Source: Erythrobacter sp. YJ-T3-07 (lineage in GTDB: Bacteria; Pseudomonadota; Alphaproteobacteria; Sphingomonadales; Sphingomonadaceae). From it: a stretch of 64,000 nucleotides of DNA. The notes below the pieces were generated by a model. The model made no database searches, was not told the DNA's origin, and saw only the letters and a program-made list of their open reading frames with translations. The position numbers and the translations under genes are program-made. The stretch is taken from positions 1,550,001-1,614,000 of the forward strand of contig NZ_JAEAGP010000001.1 of assembly GCF_015999305.1 (NCBI RefSeq), in the 5' to 3' direction. Position 1 is the stretch's first letter, and each line of letters begins with the position of its first letter. Positions 41,873 to 52,058 of this stretch are shown here, piece by piece.

Positions 41873-42451
41873 ATGAGCGAGAACCAGACCATCACCCCGG
41901 CGGGCCACAACCCGCAGATGCAGCCCGCGGCGCAGCCCGGCGAGGTGCGTCAGCCGAATTCGGACTATTTCAACGCGCTTCAGACCGAAGTGAACGACAA
42001 GGGCTTCCTCGTCACCTCGACCGAGGAACTGTTCCAGTGGGCGCGCACCGGTTCGCTGTGGTGGATGACCTTCGGCCTCGCGTGTTGCGCGGTCGAGATG
42101 ATCCACGTGAACATGCCGCGCTACGACATGGAACGCTTCGGCGTCGCCCCGCGCGCTTCGCCCCGCCAGAGCGACGTGATGATTGTCGCGGGCACGCTGT
42201 GCAACAAGATGGCACCGGCGCTGCGCAAGGTTTACGACCAGATGTCGAACCCGAAATACGTCATCTCCATGGGCAGCTGTGCCAATGGCGGCGGCTACTA
42301 TCACTATTCCTACAGCGTCGTGCGCGGCTGCGACCGGATCGTGCCCGTGGACATCTACGTGCCCGGGTGCCCGCCGACCGCCGAAGCGCTGCTCTATGGC
42401 GTGATGCAGCTGCAGCGTAAGATTCGCCGCAGCGGGACGGTGGAGCGCTAA
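41873..42451 (+). CDS. nuoB: NADH-quinone oxidoreductase subunit B
   Basis: 192 aa. Holds the N2 4Fe-4S cluster: tandem cysteines in GLACCAVEM, then [15 protein letters not shown] and [11 protein letters not shown]. It passes the last electron to quinone. An N-terminal tail of about 40 residues precedes the conserved domain, normal for alphaproteobacteria. nuoC starts 2 nt after its stop. Confidence 0.97.
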   Translation: MSENQTITPAGHNPQMQPAAQPGEVRQPNSDYFNALQTEVNDKGFLVTSTEELFQWARTGSLWWMTFGLACCAVEMIHVNMPRYDMERFGVAPRASPRQSDVMIVAGTLCNKMAPALRKVYDQMSNPKYVISMGSCANGGGYYHYSYSVVRGCDRIVPVDIYVPGCPPTAEALLYGVMQLQRKIRRSGTVER

Positions 42452-42453
42452 GA

Positions 42454-43305
42454 ATGGCGACGGTTCTGCATTCCGCACCCCGCTTCACCCAGATCGACGG
42501 GCTGAACGGCACGCTGTCCGGCGCGCTCGGCGATATGCTCGTCGAAGCGAAGGAAGAGCATGGCGAACTGCTGCTGAGCGTGCAGCGCGACCGGCTGGAA
42601 GACACGCTGCGCCTGCTGCGCGACGATCATGACTACCAGCAGCTCATGGAAATTGCCGGGGTCGACTATCCCGGCCGTCCAGAGCGGTTCGAAGTGGTCT
42701 ACATGCTGCTCAGCCTCACCAAGAACAGCCGCATCATGGTCAAGGTGACCGCCAGCGAAACGACGCCGGTACCCACCGCGACGACGCTGTGGCCCAATGC
42801 CGGCTGGCTCGAACGAGAAGTGTTCGACATGTACGGTGTGGTGTTCGCGGGCAACATGGACCTGCGCCGCATCCTGACCGACTATGGTTTCGAAGGGCAC
42901 CCTTTCCGCAAAGACTTCCCGCTGACCGGCTATGTCGAGCTGCGCTATTCCGAGGAAGAACAGCGCGTGGTCTACGAACCGGTCGAGCTGGCGCAGGACC
43001 TTCGCCAGTTCGACTTCATGAGCCCATGGGAAGGCGCGGATTACGTGCTTCCCGGCGACGAGAAGGCGCATACCCCGCCGGTCGACGAGGCCAAGACCAC
43101 CGACAGCCCGAAAGACACCGGCGCTGGTGCGAAGACGGACGCGAAGGCCGAAGACAAGGTTAGCGCAGACGCTCCGGCGGAAGAGAAAACCGTCGAGGAT
43201 CGCACGCCTGCGCCCGAACCGACCGAGGATCGACCGGGCCGGGCCGAGCGCAAGGGCGATGCCAAGGATACCTCCGCGGCGACCGAGCCGAAGGACAAGG
43301 ATTGA
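42454..43305 (+). CDS. nuoC: NADH-quinone oxidoreductase subunit C with a long charged tail
   Basis: 283 aa. The 30-kDa-subunit domain spans about residues 30-205 ([51 protein letters not shown]). The last 75 or so residues are a disordered Lys/Glu/Pro/Ala tail (from about HTPPVDEAK), not needed for the fold. NuoC packs against NuoD in the connecting module of complex I. The next gene is a lipoprotein, not nuoD. Confidence 0.96.
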   Translation: MATVLHSAPRFTQIDGLNGTLSGALGDMLVEAKEEHGELLLSVQRDRLEDTLRLLRDDHDYQQLMEIAGVDYPGRPERFEVVYMLLSLTKNSRIMVKVTASETTPVPTATTLWPNAGWLEREVFDMYGVVFAGNMDLRRILTDYGFEGHPFRKDFPLTGYVELRYSEEEQRVVYEPVELAQDLRQFDFMSPWEGADYVLPGDEKAHTPPVDEAKTTDSPKDTGAGAKTDAKAEDKVSADAPAEEKTVEDRTPAPEPTEDRPGRAERKGDAKDTSAATEPKDKD

Positions 43306-43367
43306 ACGAAGCGGGGCGGATCTCTCCGAGCGCCGCCCGCGTCGATGGAGCGATGGAGAAAGCGACT

Positions 43368-43913
43368 ATGAAGCGAGTGCTGATGGTTTCTGCCGCCGTT
43401 CTGCTGGCGGCCTGTTCGCAGGGCGATGGCGACGCCGAAAGCGGTGACGACTTCGCCGCGCGCGTCGGGGCGGGGCAGGGCGGGGCGACCCCCGCGCCCA
43501 CCGGCACGGTCGCGCCGCCCGAAAGCACCATGGCGCGCACCTCCGCCGTGCCCGAGGGCGCGGACCCGATGGGTCTCGAAAAGCTCGGCAACATCGCGCG
43601 CGTCGATCTCGGCAAGCGCGACGGCGGCTGCACTTTCTCGCTCAATGCGCAGGAACTGCTCCTGGCCGGGGCGCCCGATGACGAGGCGGTGAAGGGCAAG
43701 GGTGTGGTCCGGATCGGCGGCGAGCTGATCAACCTCACCGCCGAAAATGGCGGGCTGGGCGCGATCTACGCCGGACCGACGATGACCGCCGATGGCGTGA
43801 CCGTGAAGGTCGTGCCCGCAGCGGGGAATGATGCGATGCGGACCGCGGACCTCTACGTCGCGGCCGACGGCAAACAGCGCAAGTTCGCTGGCGGGCAATG
43901 GGCCTGCGGATAG
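43368..43913 (+). CDS. Hypothetical lipoprotein within the nuo operon
   Basis: 181 aa from the ATG at [11 protein letters not shown], with GGAG 9 nt upstream; a Met five residues earlier has poor RBS spacing. Lipobox LLAAC, Cys16. A low-complexity Gly/Ala/Pro/Thr linker (about 20-65) is followed by a small beta-rich domain with two cysteines (GGCTF and terminal WACG) that could pair. I do not recognise the family. It sits between nuoC and nuoD, 10 nt before nuoD, on the same strand, so it should be co-transcribed with complex I genes. Confidence 0.8.
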   Translation: MKRVLMVSAAVLLAACSQGDGDAESGDDFAARVGAGQGGATPAPTGTVAPPESTMARTSAVPEGADPMGLEKLGNIARVDLGKRDGGCTFSLNAQELLLAGAPDDEAVKGKGVVRIGGELINLTAENGGLGAIYAGPTMTADGVTVKVVPAAGNDAMRTADLYVAADGKQRKFAGGQWACG

Positions 43914-43923
43914 GAATGGAATA

Positions 43924-45141
43924 ATGGCACACGGGCTGACGATCGAAGAATCGCCGACCACCGGCGACGAGCAGATCACCAACTACACGATCAATTTCGG
44001 GCCTCAGCACCCTGCGGCGCACGGCGTGCTGCGCATGGTGATGGAGCTCGACGGCGAAATCGTGGAGCGGGTCGATCCGCATGTCGGCCTGCTGCACCGC
44101 GGCACCGAAAAGCTGATCGAGCACAAGACCTACCTGCAGGCTCTGCCGTATTTCGACCGGCTCGATTACTGCTCGCCGCTGTGCATGGAGCACAGCTACG
44201 TCCTCGCGATCGAGAAGCTGCTCAATCTCGAAGTGCCGATCCGCGCACAGTATCTGCGGGTGCTGTTCGCCGAGCTGACGCGCATGTCGAACCACTTCCT
44301 CAACATCGGCGCGCACGTGATGGATGTCGGTGCGATGACGCCGAACCTGTGGATTTTCGAGCTGCGCGAAGACTGCATGAACTTCTTCGAGCGGGCGAGC
44401 GGCGCCCGCATGCACTCCGCGTGGTTCCGCCCCGGCGGCGTCCACCAGGACGTGCCCGAGAAGCTGCTGGTCGATATCGGCGAATGGCTCGACAACCGCG
44501 TGCCCGAACTGTTCGGCGACGCGATGAGCCTCGTGATGGACAACCGCATCTTCAAGCAGCGCAATGTCGACATCGCCGTCGTCAGCCGTGAAGACGCGAT
44601 CAAGTGGGGCTTCTCCGGCCCGATGCTGCGCGCAGCCGGCGTGCCGTGGGATCTGCGCAAGTCGCAGCCCTACGACGTCTATGACCGGATGGACTTCGAA
44701 GTGCCGGTGGGCACCAATTCGGACTGCTACGACCGCTTCATGGTTCGCGTGCAGGAAGTCTACCAGAGCATGAAGATCATCAAGCAGTGCCTGGCGGAAA
44801 TGCCGTCCGGCCCGATCGCTTCGGACGACCGCAAGGTCTCCCCGCCCAAGCGCGGCGAGATGAAGCAGTCGATGGAAGCGCTGATCCACCACTTCAAGCT
44901 TTACACCGAAGGCTTCCACGTGCCCGCGGGCGAAGTCTACGTCGCAACCGAGAGCCCCAAGGGCGAATTCGGCGTCTATCTGGTCAGCGACGGGTCGAAC
45001 AAACCCTACCGCTGCAAGATCCGCCCGACGGCGTTTTCGCACCTGCAGGCGATGGACATGATGACCAGGGGCCACATGCTGCCCGACGCCACCGCCATCC
45101 TCGGCGCGATCGACGTCGTGTTCGGGGAGTGTGACCGGTGA
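43924..45141 (+). CDS. nuoD: NADH-quinone oxidoreductase subunit D
   Basis: 405 aa. 49-kDa subunit related to hydrogenase large subunits: [14 protein letters not shown] near the N-terminus forms the quinone site; [16 protein letters not shown] and late [15 protein letters not shown] follow. It forms the quinone-binding cavity with NuoB. Its TGA overlaps the GTG of the next small gene. Confidence 0.97.
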   Translation: MAHGLTIEESPTTGDEQITNYTINFGPQHPAAHGVLRMVMELDGEIVERVDPHVGLLHRGTEKLIEHKTYLQALPYFDRLDYCSPLCMEHSYVLAIEKLLNLEVPIRAQYLRVLFAELTRMSNHFLNIGAHVMDVGAMTPNLWIFELREDCMNFFERASGARMHSAWFRPGGVHQDVPEKLLVDIGEWLDNRVPELFGDAMSLVMDNRIFKQRNVDIAVVSREDAIKWGFSGPMLRAAGVPWDLRKSQPYDVYDRMDFEVPVGTNSDCYDRFMVRVQEVYQSMKIIKQCLAEMPSGPIASDDRKVSPPKRGEMKQSMEALIHHFKLYTEGFHVPAGEVYVATESPKGEFGVYLVSDGSNKPYRCKIRPTAFSHLQAMDMMTRGHMLPDATAILGAIDVVFGECDR

Positions 45142-45392
45142 AGCCTGTGGCGGCCTCTGCTGCTATCCTGCTGACCGCCCTGAGCGCCACCCCGGCGCTG
45201 GCCGACGGGTTCGAGTTCGAGCTCGTTCCCGCAGATGCCACGCTGTATCTGGTTGAGAAGCGCTCGGGCTGCGTATGGCGCAAGGGTGCGAACGGCGACT
45301 GGCTGTTCGAAGGGCCTAATGCGGCAACCCGCCGTGCCCAGTGTGACATGATAATCGAGAAGGCGCCGCGAGTGGCGAACGAAAATGGCTAA
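45138..45392 (+). CDS. Small secreted protein between nuoD and nuoE
   Basis: 84 aa, GTG start overlapping the nuoD stop by 4 nt. Signal peptide about residues 1-22 (ends TPALADG). The mature part of about 62 residues has two cysteines (RSGCVWRKG and RRAQCDMI) 23 residues apart, likely a disulfide, with a Trp-rich middle. No family recognised. nuoE starts 8 nt inside its 3' end. The coupling to nuoD and nuoE indicates it is made with complex I. Confidence 0.75.
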   Translation: MKPVAASAAILLTALSATPALADGFEFELVPADATLYLVEKRSGCVWRKGANGDWLFEGPNAATRRAQCDMIIEKAPRVANENG

Positions 45393-46053
45393 TCGGCAAC
45401 CCGCACCCGACACCCCCGAACTGCGCGAGCGGTGGGGCAATTTCGCCTTCAACGCCGACTACGAGGCGAGGGCCCAGAAGGCGCTTGCCCGCTATCCGGA
45501 AGGGCGCAAGAAGTCGGCGGTGATGCCGCTGCTCGACCTTGCCCAGCGGCAGGTCGGCGAGGAAACCGATACGCAAGGCTGGCTGCCGCTGCCGGTGATC
45601 GAGTACGTCGCGACCTATCTCGACATGCCGGTGATCCGCGTGCTCGAAGTCGCGACCTTTTATTTCATGTACAACATGACGCCCGTGGGTAAGTACCACG
45701 TGCAGGTGTGCGGCACGACGCCGTGCATGCTGCGCGGTTCGGACGACATCATCGCCGCGTGCAAGAAGCGCGGAATGAAGAAGGGCGAAGTGTCCGAGGA
45801 TGGCCTGTGGACGCTCACCGAAGTCGAATGCATGGGCAATTGCGCAACCGCGCCGATGGTCCAGATCAACGACGACAATTACGAAGACCTGACGCCCGAG
45901 CGGCTTGACGCCGTGCTCGATGCGCTGGCCAAGGGCGAACAGCCCAAGACCGGTACGCAGGAGCCCGGTCGCCACACGTCCGAACCCAGTGGTGGGCCGA
46001 CCACGCTTAAGGACATGGTCACCGAAAACCACGATTATCGGGGTGAATGGTAG
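45385..46053 (+). CDS. nuoE: NADH-quinone oxidoreductase subunit E
   Basis: 222 aa. 24-kDa thioredoxin-like 2Fe-2S subunit with cluster ligands in CGTTPCMLRG and ECMGNCATAP. The C-terminal 50 residues (GTQEPGRHTSEPSGGPTTL) are an extension seen in alphaproteobacterial and mitochondrial homologues. It pairs with NuoF in NADH oxidation. Its stop overlaps the start of the following membrane ORF. Confidence 0.97.
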   Translation: MANRQPAPDTPELRERWGNFAFNADYEARAQKALARYPEGRKKSAVMPLLDLAQRQVGEETDTQGWLPLPVIEYVATYLDMPVIRVLEVATFYFMYNMTPVGKYHVQVCGTTPCMLRGSDDIIAACKKRGMKKGEVSEDGLWTLTEVECMGNCATAPMVQINDDNYEDLTPERLDAVLDALAKGEQPKTGTQEPGRHTSEPSGGPTTLKDMVTENHDYRGEW

Positions 46054-46232
46054 TGGGTATGACTGCCCGCAAAGGCTTCCCCGCCGTCGGGGTTCTGTTC
46101 CTCGTGCTCGCGCTGGTGATGTTCCTGAAGGGCGACGACTGGGTCGTGTGGCTGATTCTGGGTATCGTCTTCGGCGGGCTCGGCATTTTCAGCCGGGGCA
46201 AGCAGGCCGACGGGGTGCACGATGGAAACTAA
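46047..46232 (+). CDS. Small two-span membrane protein in the nuo operon
   Basis: 61 aa if started at 46047 (overlapping the nuoE stop), or 57 aa from the ATG at 46059. Two hydrophobic segments (FPAVGVLFLVLALVMFL and WVVWLILGIVFGGLGIF) joined by a KGDD loop form a hairpin. No family recognised. Its last codons overlap the start of the next 47-aa ORF. Ribosome binding is unclear, as GGGGTGA lies near either start. Located between nuoE and nuoF. Confidence 0.65.
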   Translation: MVVGMTARKGFPAVGVLFLVLALVMFLKGDDWVVWLILGIVFGGLGIFSRGKQADGVHDGN

Positions 46233-46365
46233 CATCGTCACCATCATCGTCGCGCTGATCGCCATTGCGATCGCGTGGAAGGTGTTGAGCGGCCTGTTCA
46301 AGACGCTCGCGCTGCTCGCGATCCTCGCCGTGGCAGCCTATGTTGTGTTTGGAGTTATGGCATGA
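46222..46365 (+). CDS. 47-aa membrane protein coupled to nuoF
   Basis: [19 protein letters not shown] begins the protein; nearly the whole length is hydrophobic (about residues 4-22 and 28-45), split by KVLSGLFKT. The ATG lies 11 nt inside the preceding ORF and the TGA overlaps the nuoF ATG by 4 nt (ATGA at 46362-46365). That double coupling, together with a continuous membrane-compatible frame, makes it a likely real gene despite its size. No known family. Confidence 0.6.
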   Translation: METNIVTIIVALIAIAIAWKVLSGLFKTLALLAILAVAAYVVFGVMA

Positions 46366-47657
46366 GCCTGGCCGATAAGGACCGCATTTTCACCAACCTT
46401 TACGGGTTTCAGGACTGGGGCCTGAAAGCCGCGCAGGCGCGTGGAGACTGGGACGATACCAAGGCGCTGCTCGCCAAGGGGCAGGATTCGATCATTGACG
46501 ACATGAAGGCCAGCGGCCTTCGCGGTCGCGGCGGTGCGGGCTTCCCCACCGGGATGAAGTGGTCCTTCATGCCCAAGGAAAGCAAGGACGGGCGGCCCAG
46601 CTTCCTCGTCATCAATGCCGACGAATCCGAGCCCGGTTCGTGCAAGGACCGCGAGATCATCCGCCACGATCCGCACAAGCTGATCGAAGGTGCGCTGGTC
46701 GCAGGCTTCGCGATGCGTGCACGGGCGGCTTACATCTACATTCGCGGCGAATATATCCGCGAGGCGGAGACGCTGCAGAAGGCGATCGACGAGGCGTACG
46801 ACGCCGGGCTGATCGGCAAGAATGCCTGCGGTTCGGGCTATGATTACGACGTGTTGCTGCATCGCGGCGCGGGCGCGTACATTTGCGGCGAAGAAACCGC
46901 GCTGATCGAAAGCCTCGAAGGCAAGAAGGGCCAGCCGCGCCTCAAGCCGCCGTTCCCGGCGGGTGCTGGCCTTTATGGCTGCCCGACCACGGTGAACAAC
47001 GTCGAGTCCATCGCGGTCGTGCCCACGATCCTGCGGCGCGGCCCCTCGTGGTTCGCAGGCTTCGGGCGGGACAAGAACCAGGGCACCAAGCTGTTCCAGA
47101 TCAGCGGGCATGTCGAAAAGCCCTGCGTGGTCGAGGAAGAGATGAGCATTCCTTTCCGCGAACTGATCGAGCGGCACTGCGGCGGCATTCGCGGCGGGTG
47201 GGACAATCTGCTCGCGGTGATCCCGGGCGGCTCGTCCGTCCCGCTGGTCCCGGCCGAACAGATCATGGACGCGCCGATGGATTTCGACGGGCTCAAGGAA
47301 CTGGGCTCCGGCCTCGGCACCGCCGCCGTGATCGTCATGGACAAGTCGACTGACATCGTCCGCGCGATCAGCCGCATCAGCTATTTCTACAAGCACGAGA
47401 GCTGCGGCCAGTGCACGCCGTGCCGCGAAGGCACCGGGTGGATGTGGCGCGTGATGAAGCGGCTCGAGACGGGTGACGCGGACATCGACGAGATCGACAT
47501 GCTCCACACCGTCACCAAGCAGGTGGAAGGCCACACGATCTGCGCGCTGGGCGATGCGGCCGCATGGCCGATCCAGGGCCTGATCCGCCACTTCCGCCCC
47601 GAGCTGGAACGGCGCATCGCCGAACGCGGCGAGGCGATGGCGGAGGCGGCGGAGTGA
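46362..47657 (+). CDS. nuoF: NADH-quinone oxidoreductase subunit F
   Basis: 431 aa. 51-kDa NADH-binding subunit: NADH/FMN motif [27 protein letters not shown], and the N3 4Fe-4S ligands in [12 protein letters not shown]. It takes electrons from NADH to FMN. The start is at [10 protein letters not shown], overlapping the 47-aa ORF. Its TGA overlaps the GTG of the next gene (GTGA). Confidence 0.97.
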   Translation: MSLADKDRIFTNLYGFQDWGLKAAQARGDWDDTKALLAKGQDSIIDDMKASGLRGRGGAGFPTGMKWSFMPKESKDGRPSFLVINADESEPGSCKDREIIRHDPHKLIEGALVAGFAMRARAAYIYIRGEYIREAETLQKAIDEAYDAGLIGKNACGSGYDYDVLLHRGAGAYICGEETALIESLEGKKGQPRLKPPFPAGAGLYGCPTTVNNVESIAVVPTILRRGPSWFAGFGRDKNQGTKLFQISGHVEKPCVVEEEMSIPFRELIERHCGGIRGGWDNLLAVIPGGSSVPLVPAEQIMDAPMDFDGLKELGSGLGTAAVIVMDKSTDIVRAISRISYFYKHESCGQCTPCREGTGWMWRVMKRLETGDADIDEIDMLHTVTKQVEGHTICALGDAAAWPIQGLIRHFRPELERRIAERGEAMAEAAE

Positions 47658-48295
47658 TCGCTGCCCGCGCCCTTCTGACGGTGGCGCTGGCCTGCGGGCT
47701 GGCCATACCGGCTATGGCGCAGGCCAAGTCTCCCAAGCAGGAGATGGAGGCGGGCAGGCAACTGGTATCCGGATTCGGCAAGTGCATGGCCGACGCCGAA
47801 CCGGAGATGGCAAAAGCCGTCGTCCTCGCCGACAAGGTCGATTTCCGCGATCCTGAATGGCAGGGCGCGCTCGATAGTCGCTGCATGGGGCTCTATTCGG
47901 GCCGCCTGCACATGCATCTGTTCTACTACCAGGCTGCGTTGGCAGAGCGCCTCAGCACCAACAGCTTTCCTGCGACCGCGTTGGTCGGGGTCGAGGCTAT
48001 TGTGCCGCTCAATGCGTCGCTGTCGCCCGATGCGCCCAACGCCGTGCGCTATACCATGGCGCTCAGGCTGGGCGAATGCGTTGCCCGCGCGAACCCTGCG
48101 GGGGCACGCGCTGTGTTCGCGACCCGGATCGATTCCAGCGATGAAATCGAAGCATTGCAGGCCCTCGGCGGTGAAATCGCGGGCTGCGTTCCCGAAGGGC
48201 GCGAAGTCGCGATCGACCGCACCAGCCTGCGGGCGGGCCTTGCGATCATGTATTACCGTCTTGCCGCCCGACTGGCCGACAGGGGCGGGGCATGA
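47654..48295 (+). CDS. Secreted cysteine-repeat protein, paralogue 1 (between nuoF and nuoG)
   Basis: 213 aa, GTG start overlapping nuoF. Signal peptide about residues 1-24 (ends AIPAMAQA). The mature part has two helical repeat units, each bounded by cysteines: C44-C77 and C142-C178. The second opens [17 protein letters not shown]. The following gene encodes the same plan. I do not recognise a family. Placement and coupling imply co-expression with complex I; the protein should be in the periplasm. Confidence 0.8.
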   Translation: MIAARALLTVALACGLAIPAMAQAKSPKQEMEAGRQLVSGFGKCMADAEPEMAKAVVLADKVDFRDPEWQGALDSRCMGLYSGRLHMHLFYYQAALAERLSTNSFPATALVGVEAIVPLNASLSPDAPNAVRYTMALRLGECVARANPAGARAVFATRIDSSDEIEALQALGGEIAGCVPEGREVAIDRTSLRAGLAIMYYRLAARLADRGGA

Positions 48296-48951
48296 AGCTG
48301 CGCCTCGTCATTGCCCTGCTTGCGGCGAGCCTTTGCGGCAGCGCGCCCGCACTTGCGCAGTTGAGCCCGAGCACCTCGGGCTTTTCGACCGCGCCTACCT
48401 CGGCGAATGACGAGGAGTATTTCTATATGCTCCGCCAGCTCGGCCCGTGCCTGGCGAGCAACAAGCGGGATCGGGCGATCGCCTTCCTCGATGCGCCGAT
48501 CGATTCGCCGCAAGAGGCTGCCGCCTTCGACGCGCTGTTCGGCGATACGACCAACCGCTGTATGCAGAACTTCGTCAGCGCGACGCTGGTGCGTGCATGG
48601 GTGCGCGGCGTGGTCGCCGAAGGGCTGTTCAAAGACACGATGCGCGACTGGCCGGAGAGCACCGTGCCTGCGATCGAGGAACCGGAGAGCATCGCCTCTA
48701 TACATGACTTCGCACGCTGCTATGTCGCGCGAGACTTCGCGGCGGCGCGCGGTCTGATCGAAGAGACCAGGCTTGGCGACAAGAGCGAACTGGCCCGCAT
48801 GCGCGAGCTGGCACCGACCTTCGGCCCCTGCATGCCGCAAGGGTCGCAGATCGCGCTCAAGCCGATCAACATTCGCATGGCACTTGCCGAAGCGCTGTAC
48901 CACGCAACCCGCAATCCGGGCGCGGCGCGCTTGCCGGGCCAATCGGACTAG
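48292..48951 (+). CDS. Secreted cysteine-repeat protein, paralogue 2 (between nuoF and nuoG)
   Basis: 219 aa, ATG overlapping paralogue 1 by 4 nt. Signal peptide about residues 1-22 (ends SAPALAQ). Two repeats with identical cysteine spacing: C53-C90 and C143-C180 (37 apart). Repeat 2 starts FARCYVARDFAAARGLI, close to the [16 protein letters not shown] of paralogue 1; both repeats end C-M-x-N/Q. The pairs probably form disulfides closing helical hairpins. No named family. nuoG follows 12 nt later. Confidence 0.8.
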   Translation: MKLRLVIALLAASLCGSAPALAQLSPSTSGFSTAPTSANDEEYFYMLRQLGPCLASNKRDRAIAFLDAPIDSPQEAAAFDALFGDTTNRCMQNFVSATLVRAWVRGVVAEGLFKDTMRDWPESTVPAIEEPESIASIHDFARCYVARDFAAARGLIEETRLGDKSELARMRELAPTFGPCMPQGSQIALKPINIRMALAEALYHATRNPGAARLPGQSD

Positions 48952-48963
48952 GACTGAGACAGA

Positions 48964-51006
48964 ATGCCTAAAGTCACCGTAGACGGACAGGAAATCGACG
49001 CGCCGGAAGGTGCCACCGTACTGCAGGCGTGCGAGCTTGCGGGCAAGGAGATCCCGCGCTTCTGCTATCACGAGCGGCTGAGCATAGCGGGCAATTGCCG
49101 CATGTGCCTGGTCGAAGTGAAGCCCGGGCCGCCCAAGCCGCAGGCAAGCTGTGCGCTGCCCGCCACCGAAGGGCAGGAAATCCGCACCGATACGCCGATG
49201 GTCCGCGCAGCGCGCGAAGGGGTGATGGAGTTCCTCCTCATCAACCACCCGCTCGATTGCCCGATCTGCGATCAGGGCGGCGAATGCGACCTGCAGGACC
49301 AGTCGGTCGCTTACGGTCGGGGCGGCTCGCGCTATCACGAGAACAAGCGCGCGGTGACCGAGAAGTACATGGGCCCGCTGATCAAGACGATCATGACCCG
49401 CTGCATCCACTGCACCCGCTGCGTGCGCTTCTCCGAAGAGATCGCGGGCGTGGACGAGATCGGTGCGCTCTATCGCGGCGAAGACATGCAGATCACGACC
49501 TATCTCGAACAGGCGGCCGCCCACGAGATGAGCGCCAACGTGATCGACCTGTGCCCGGTCGGCGCGCTGACCAGCCGCCCCTATTCCTTCGAAGCGCGTC
49601 CTTGGGAGCTGAAGAAGACCCTGAGCATCGACGTCTCCGACGCGGTCGGCGCAAACATCCGGCTCGACAGCCGTGGGCGTGAGGTGATGCGCGCGCTCCC
49701 GCGGATCAACGACGACGTCAACGAAGAGTGGATTTCGGACAAGGCGCGCTATCAGGTCGACGGCCTGACGCGGCGCAGGCTCGACCAAGTGTGGATGCGC
49801 GCGGTCGGCGGGCCGAACGCGGGCAAGCTGCAACGCGCGAGCTGGGAAGACGCGTTCGACGCGATCGTGAAGGCTGCGAAGCAGGGCGGAGAAGGCTCCG
49901 TCGCGGCGGTCGCGGGCGATCTGGTCGATTGCGAGACGATGTTCGCGGCCAAGCGTCTGCTGGCAGAGCTCGGCTCGGACAAGCTCGAAGGGCGCCAGAC
50001 GGGCCTCGACTATGACTGCTCCAGCCTCGCCGGAATCGCGTTCAACTCGACGCTGGCGGGTATCGAGAGCGCCGATGCGATCCTGATCGTCGGCAGCCAC
50101 GTCCGCCACGAAGCTCCGCTGATCAATGTCCGCCTGCGCAAGGCGGCCAAGCGCGGCGCGAAGATCTTCCTGATCGGGCCCGAGTGGGACACGACCTTCG
50201 CCTGCGAATTCCTGGGCGAAGATGCGGGTCTGCTGCACGATCTGCCCGGCCACGTGGCCGACGCGTTCAAGGACGCTGCGCGGCCTGCGATCATCGTCGG
50301 CCCCGGCGGTCTGGCGGCCAACGCTCTGCACCCGGCACTGGTGCTGGCGGACGAGTGGAACCTGGTGCGTGATATCGACGGAGAGGCCTGGAACGGCTTC
50401 AACGTGATCCACACCGCTGCTGCCCGGATGGGCGCGGTGATGCTGGGCTACGCGCAGAAGGGCGGGATCAAGGATGTGGTCGACGCCGCGCCTGCCGTGC
50501 TGCTCTCGCTCGGCGCGGACTCGGTCGATTACGGCGCGTTCGACAAGAGCCTGAAGGTCTATATCGGCCATCACGGCGATGCCGGTGCGCACGCGGCGGA
50601 TATCATCCTGCCCGCTGCCAGCTATGCCGAGAAGGACGGGACCTACGTGAACACGGAAGGCCGCGTGCAGTTTGCCGAGAAGGCGGTGTTCGCCCCCGGC
50701 GATGCGCGTGAAGACTGGACGATCCTGCGCGCCCTTGCCGATGCCTTCGGCGTGAGCGTGGGCTTCGACAGCTTCGCGCAGCTGCAGTCTGCGATGATCG
50801 AGGCCGTGCCCGCGCTGGGCGAGGAAGGGATCGCGCCGCTGGGCAAGCTGCCCAAGGGCAAGAAGACGCCCAAGGCCAAGGGCACGATCGCGTACCCGAT
50901 CGCCGACTTCTACCTCACCAATCCCATCGCCCGCGCGAGCGAGACGATGCAGCGCTGCTCGGCCGAACTGGTCCACGGTGACGAGATTCTGGAGGCCGCG
51001 GAATGA
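48964..51006 (+). CDS. nuoG: NADH-quinone oxidoreductase subunit G
   Basis: 680 aa. 75-kDa subunit: N-terminal 2Fe-2S ferredoxin ([19 protein letters not shown]), His/Cys cluster region ([15 protein letters not shown]), 4Fe-4S ligands ([11 protein letters not shown]), then a molybdopterin-oxidoreductase-like domain without cofactor. It carries electrons from NuoF toward NuoI. Its stop overlaps the nuoH ATG. Confidence 0.97.
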   Translation: MPKVTVDGQEIDAPEGATVLQACELAGKEIPRFCYHERLSIAGNCRMCLVEVKPGPPKPQASCALPATEGQEIRTDTPMVRAAREGVMEFLLINHPLDCPICDQGGECDLQDQSVAYGRGGSRYHENKRAVTEKYMGPLIKTIMTRCIHCTRCVRFSEEIAGVDEIGALYRGEDMQITTYLEQAAAHEMSANVIDLCPVGALTSRPYSFEARPWELKKTLSIDVSDAVGANIRLDSRGREVMRALPRINDDVNEEWISDKARYQVDGLTRRRLDQVWMRAVGGPNAGKLQRASWEDAFDAIVKAAKQGGEGSVAAVAGDLVDCETMFAAKRLLAELGSDKLEGRQTGLDYDCSSLAGIAFNSTLAGIESADAILIVGSHVRHEAPLINVRLRKAAKRGAKIFLIGPEWDTTFACEFLGEDAGLLHDLPGHVADAFKDAARPAIIVGPGGLAANALHPALVLADEWNLVRDIDGEAWNGFNVIHTAAARMGAVMLGYAQKGGIKDVVDAAPAVLLSLGADSVDYGAFDKSLKVYIGHHGDAGAHAADIILPAASYAEKDGTYVNTEGRVQFAEKAVFAPGDAREDWTILRALADAFGVSVGFDSFAQLQSAMIEAVPALGEEGIAPLGKLPKGKKTPKAKGTIAYPIADFYLTNPIARASETMQRCSAELVHGDEILEAAE

Positions 51007-52058
51007 CCGAATTCTTCCAATCCCTCGGCATGAACTACGAATGGGCGTGGTTCGTCGCGACCATCGCGGGCATCCTGCTGATCGCGTTCCCGCTGATGCT
51101 GGCGGTCGCCTACGTCATCCTGATCGACCGCAAGGTCTGGGCAGCGATCAACCTGCGCAGAGGCCCCAACGTGGTCGGCCCGTTCGGCCTGCTGCAGAGC
51201 TTTGCCGACGGTCTGAAGGTGTTCCTGCAGGAAACCATCATCCCGAGCGCAGCGAACAAGGGCATCTTCATCATCGCGCCGATCATCACCTTCACGGTGG
51301 CGCTGGCGGCGTGGGCGGTGATCCCGTTCGCGGATGGAGTGGTGCTGGCGGACATCAATGTCGGCCTGCTGTACATTCTCGCGATCAGCTCGCTGTCGGT
51401 TTACGGCGTGGTGATGGCCGGGTGGGCGAGTAACTCGAAATACCCGTTCTTCTCCGCGATGCGTGCTGCCGCGCAGATGATTTCGTACGAAGTTTCGATC
51501 GGCTTCATCCTCGTGTGCGTCGTGCTCTGGGCAGGTTCGTGGAACCTGACCGAGATCGTCGAGGCGCAGCGCGGCCACGGTTTCGGGATCGTCAACGGGT
51601 TCTATTTCAACCTGCTGCTGTTCCCGATGTGGGTGGTGTTCTTCATCAGCTCGCTTGCGGAAACGCAGCGCGTGCCGTTCGACCTGACCGAGGCGGAAAG
51701 CGAGCTGGTGGCCGGGTATCAGACCGAATATTCCAGCATGGCTTTTGCGCTCTACTGGCTGGGTGAATATGCCAACATCCTGCTGATGTGTGCGCTCAAC
51801 ACGCTGCTGTTCTTCGGCGGGTGGCTGCCGCCCGTCGACTGGGCACCGCTGTACTGGGTGCCGGGGATCATCTGGTTCCTGCTGAAGACGCTGTTCTTCT
51901 TCTTCATGTTCAGCTGGGTGATGGCGACCGTACCGCGCTACCGCTACGACCAGCTGATGCGGCTTGGCTGGAAGATCTTCCTGCCGATGAGCCTGATCTT
52001 CGTTTTCGTCATCAGCGGCTATCTGATGGCCACCGGACATTTCGGAACCCCCGCATGA
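51003..52058 (+). CDS. nuoH: NADH-quinone oxidoreductase subunit H
   Basis: 351 aa, eight membrane spans. The conserved [18 protein letters not shown] loop and the acidic [20 protein letters not shown] loop line the quinone channel and link it to the proton path. Start and stop overlap nuoG and nuoI by 4 nt each. Confidence 0.97.
   Translation: MTEFFQSLGMNYEWAWFVATIAGILLIAFPLMLAVAYVILIDRKVWAAINLRRGPNVVGPFGLLQSFADGLKVFLQETIIPSAANKGIFIIAPIITFTVALAAWAVIPFADGVVLADINVGLLYILAISSLSVYGVVMAGWASNSKYPFFSAMRAAAQMISYEVSIGFILVCVVLWAGSWNLTEIVEAQRGHGFGIVNGFYFNLLLFPMWVVFFISSLAETQRVPFDLTEAESELVAGYQTEYSSMAFALYWLGEYANILLMCALNTLLFFGGWLPPVDWAPLYWVPGIIWFLLKTLFFFFMFSWVMATVPRYRYDQLMRLGWKIFLPMSLIFVFVISGYLMATGHFGTPA

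Noticed and set aside
48253..50976. 907-codon minus-strand frame opposite nuoG
   Set aside because: Shadow of nuoG: no domain, biased composition, and no sensible start signal.
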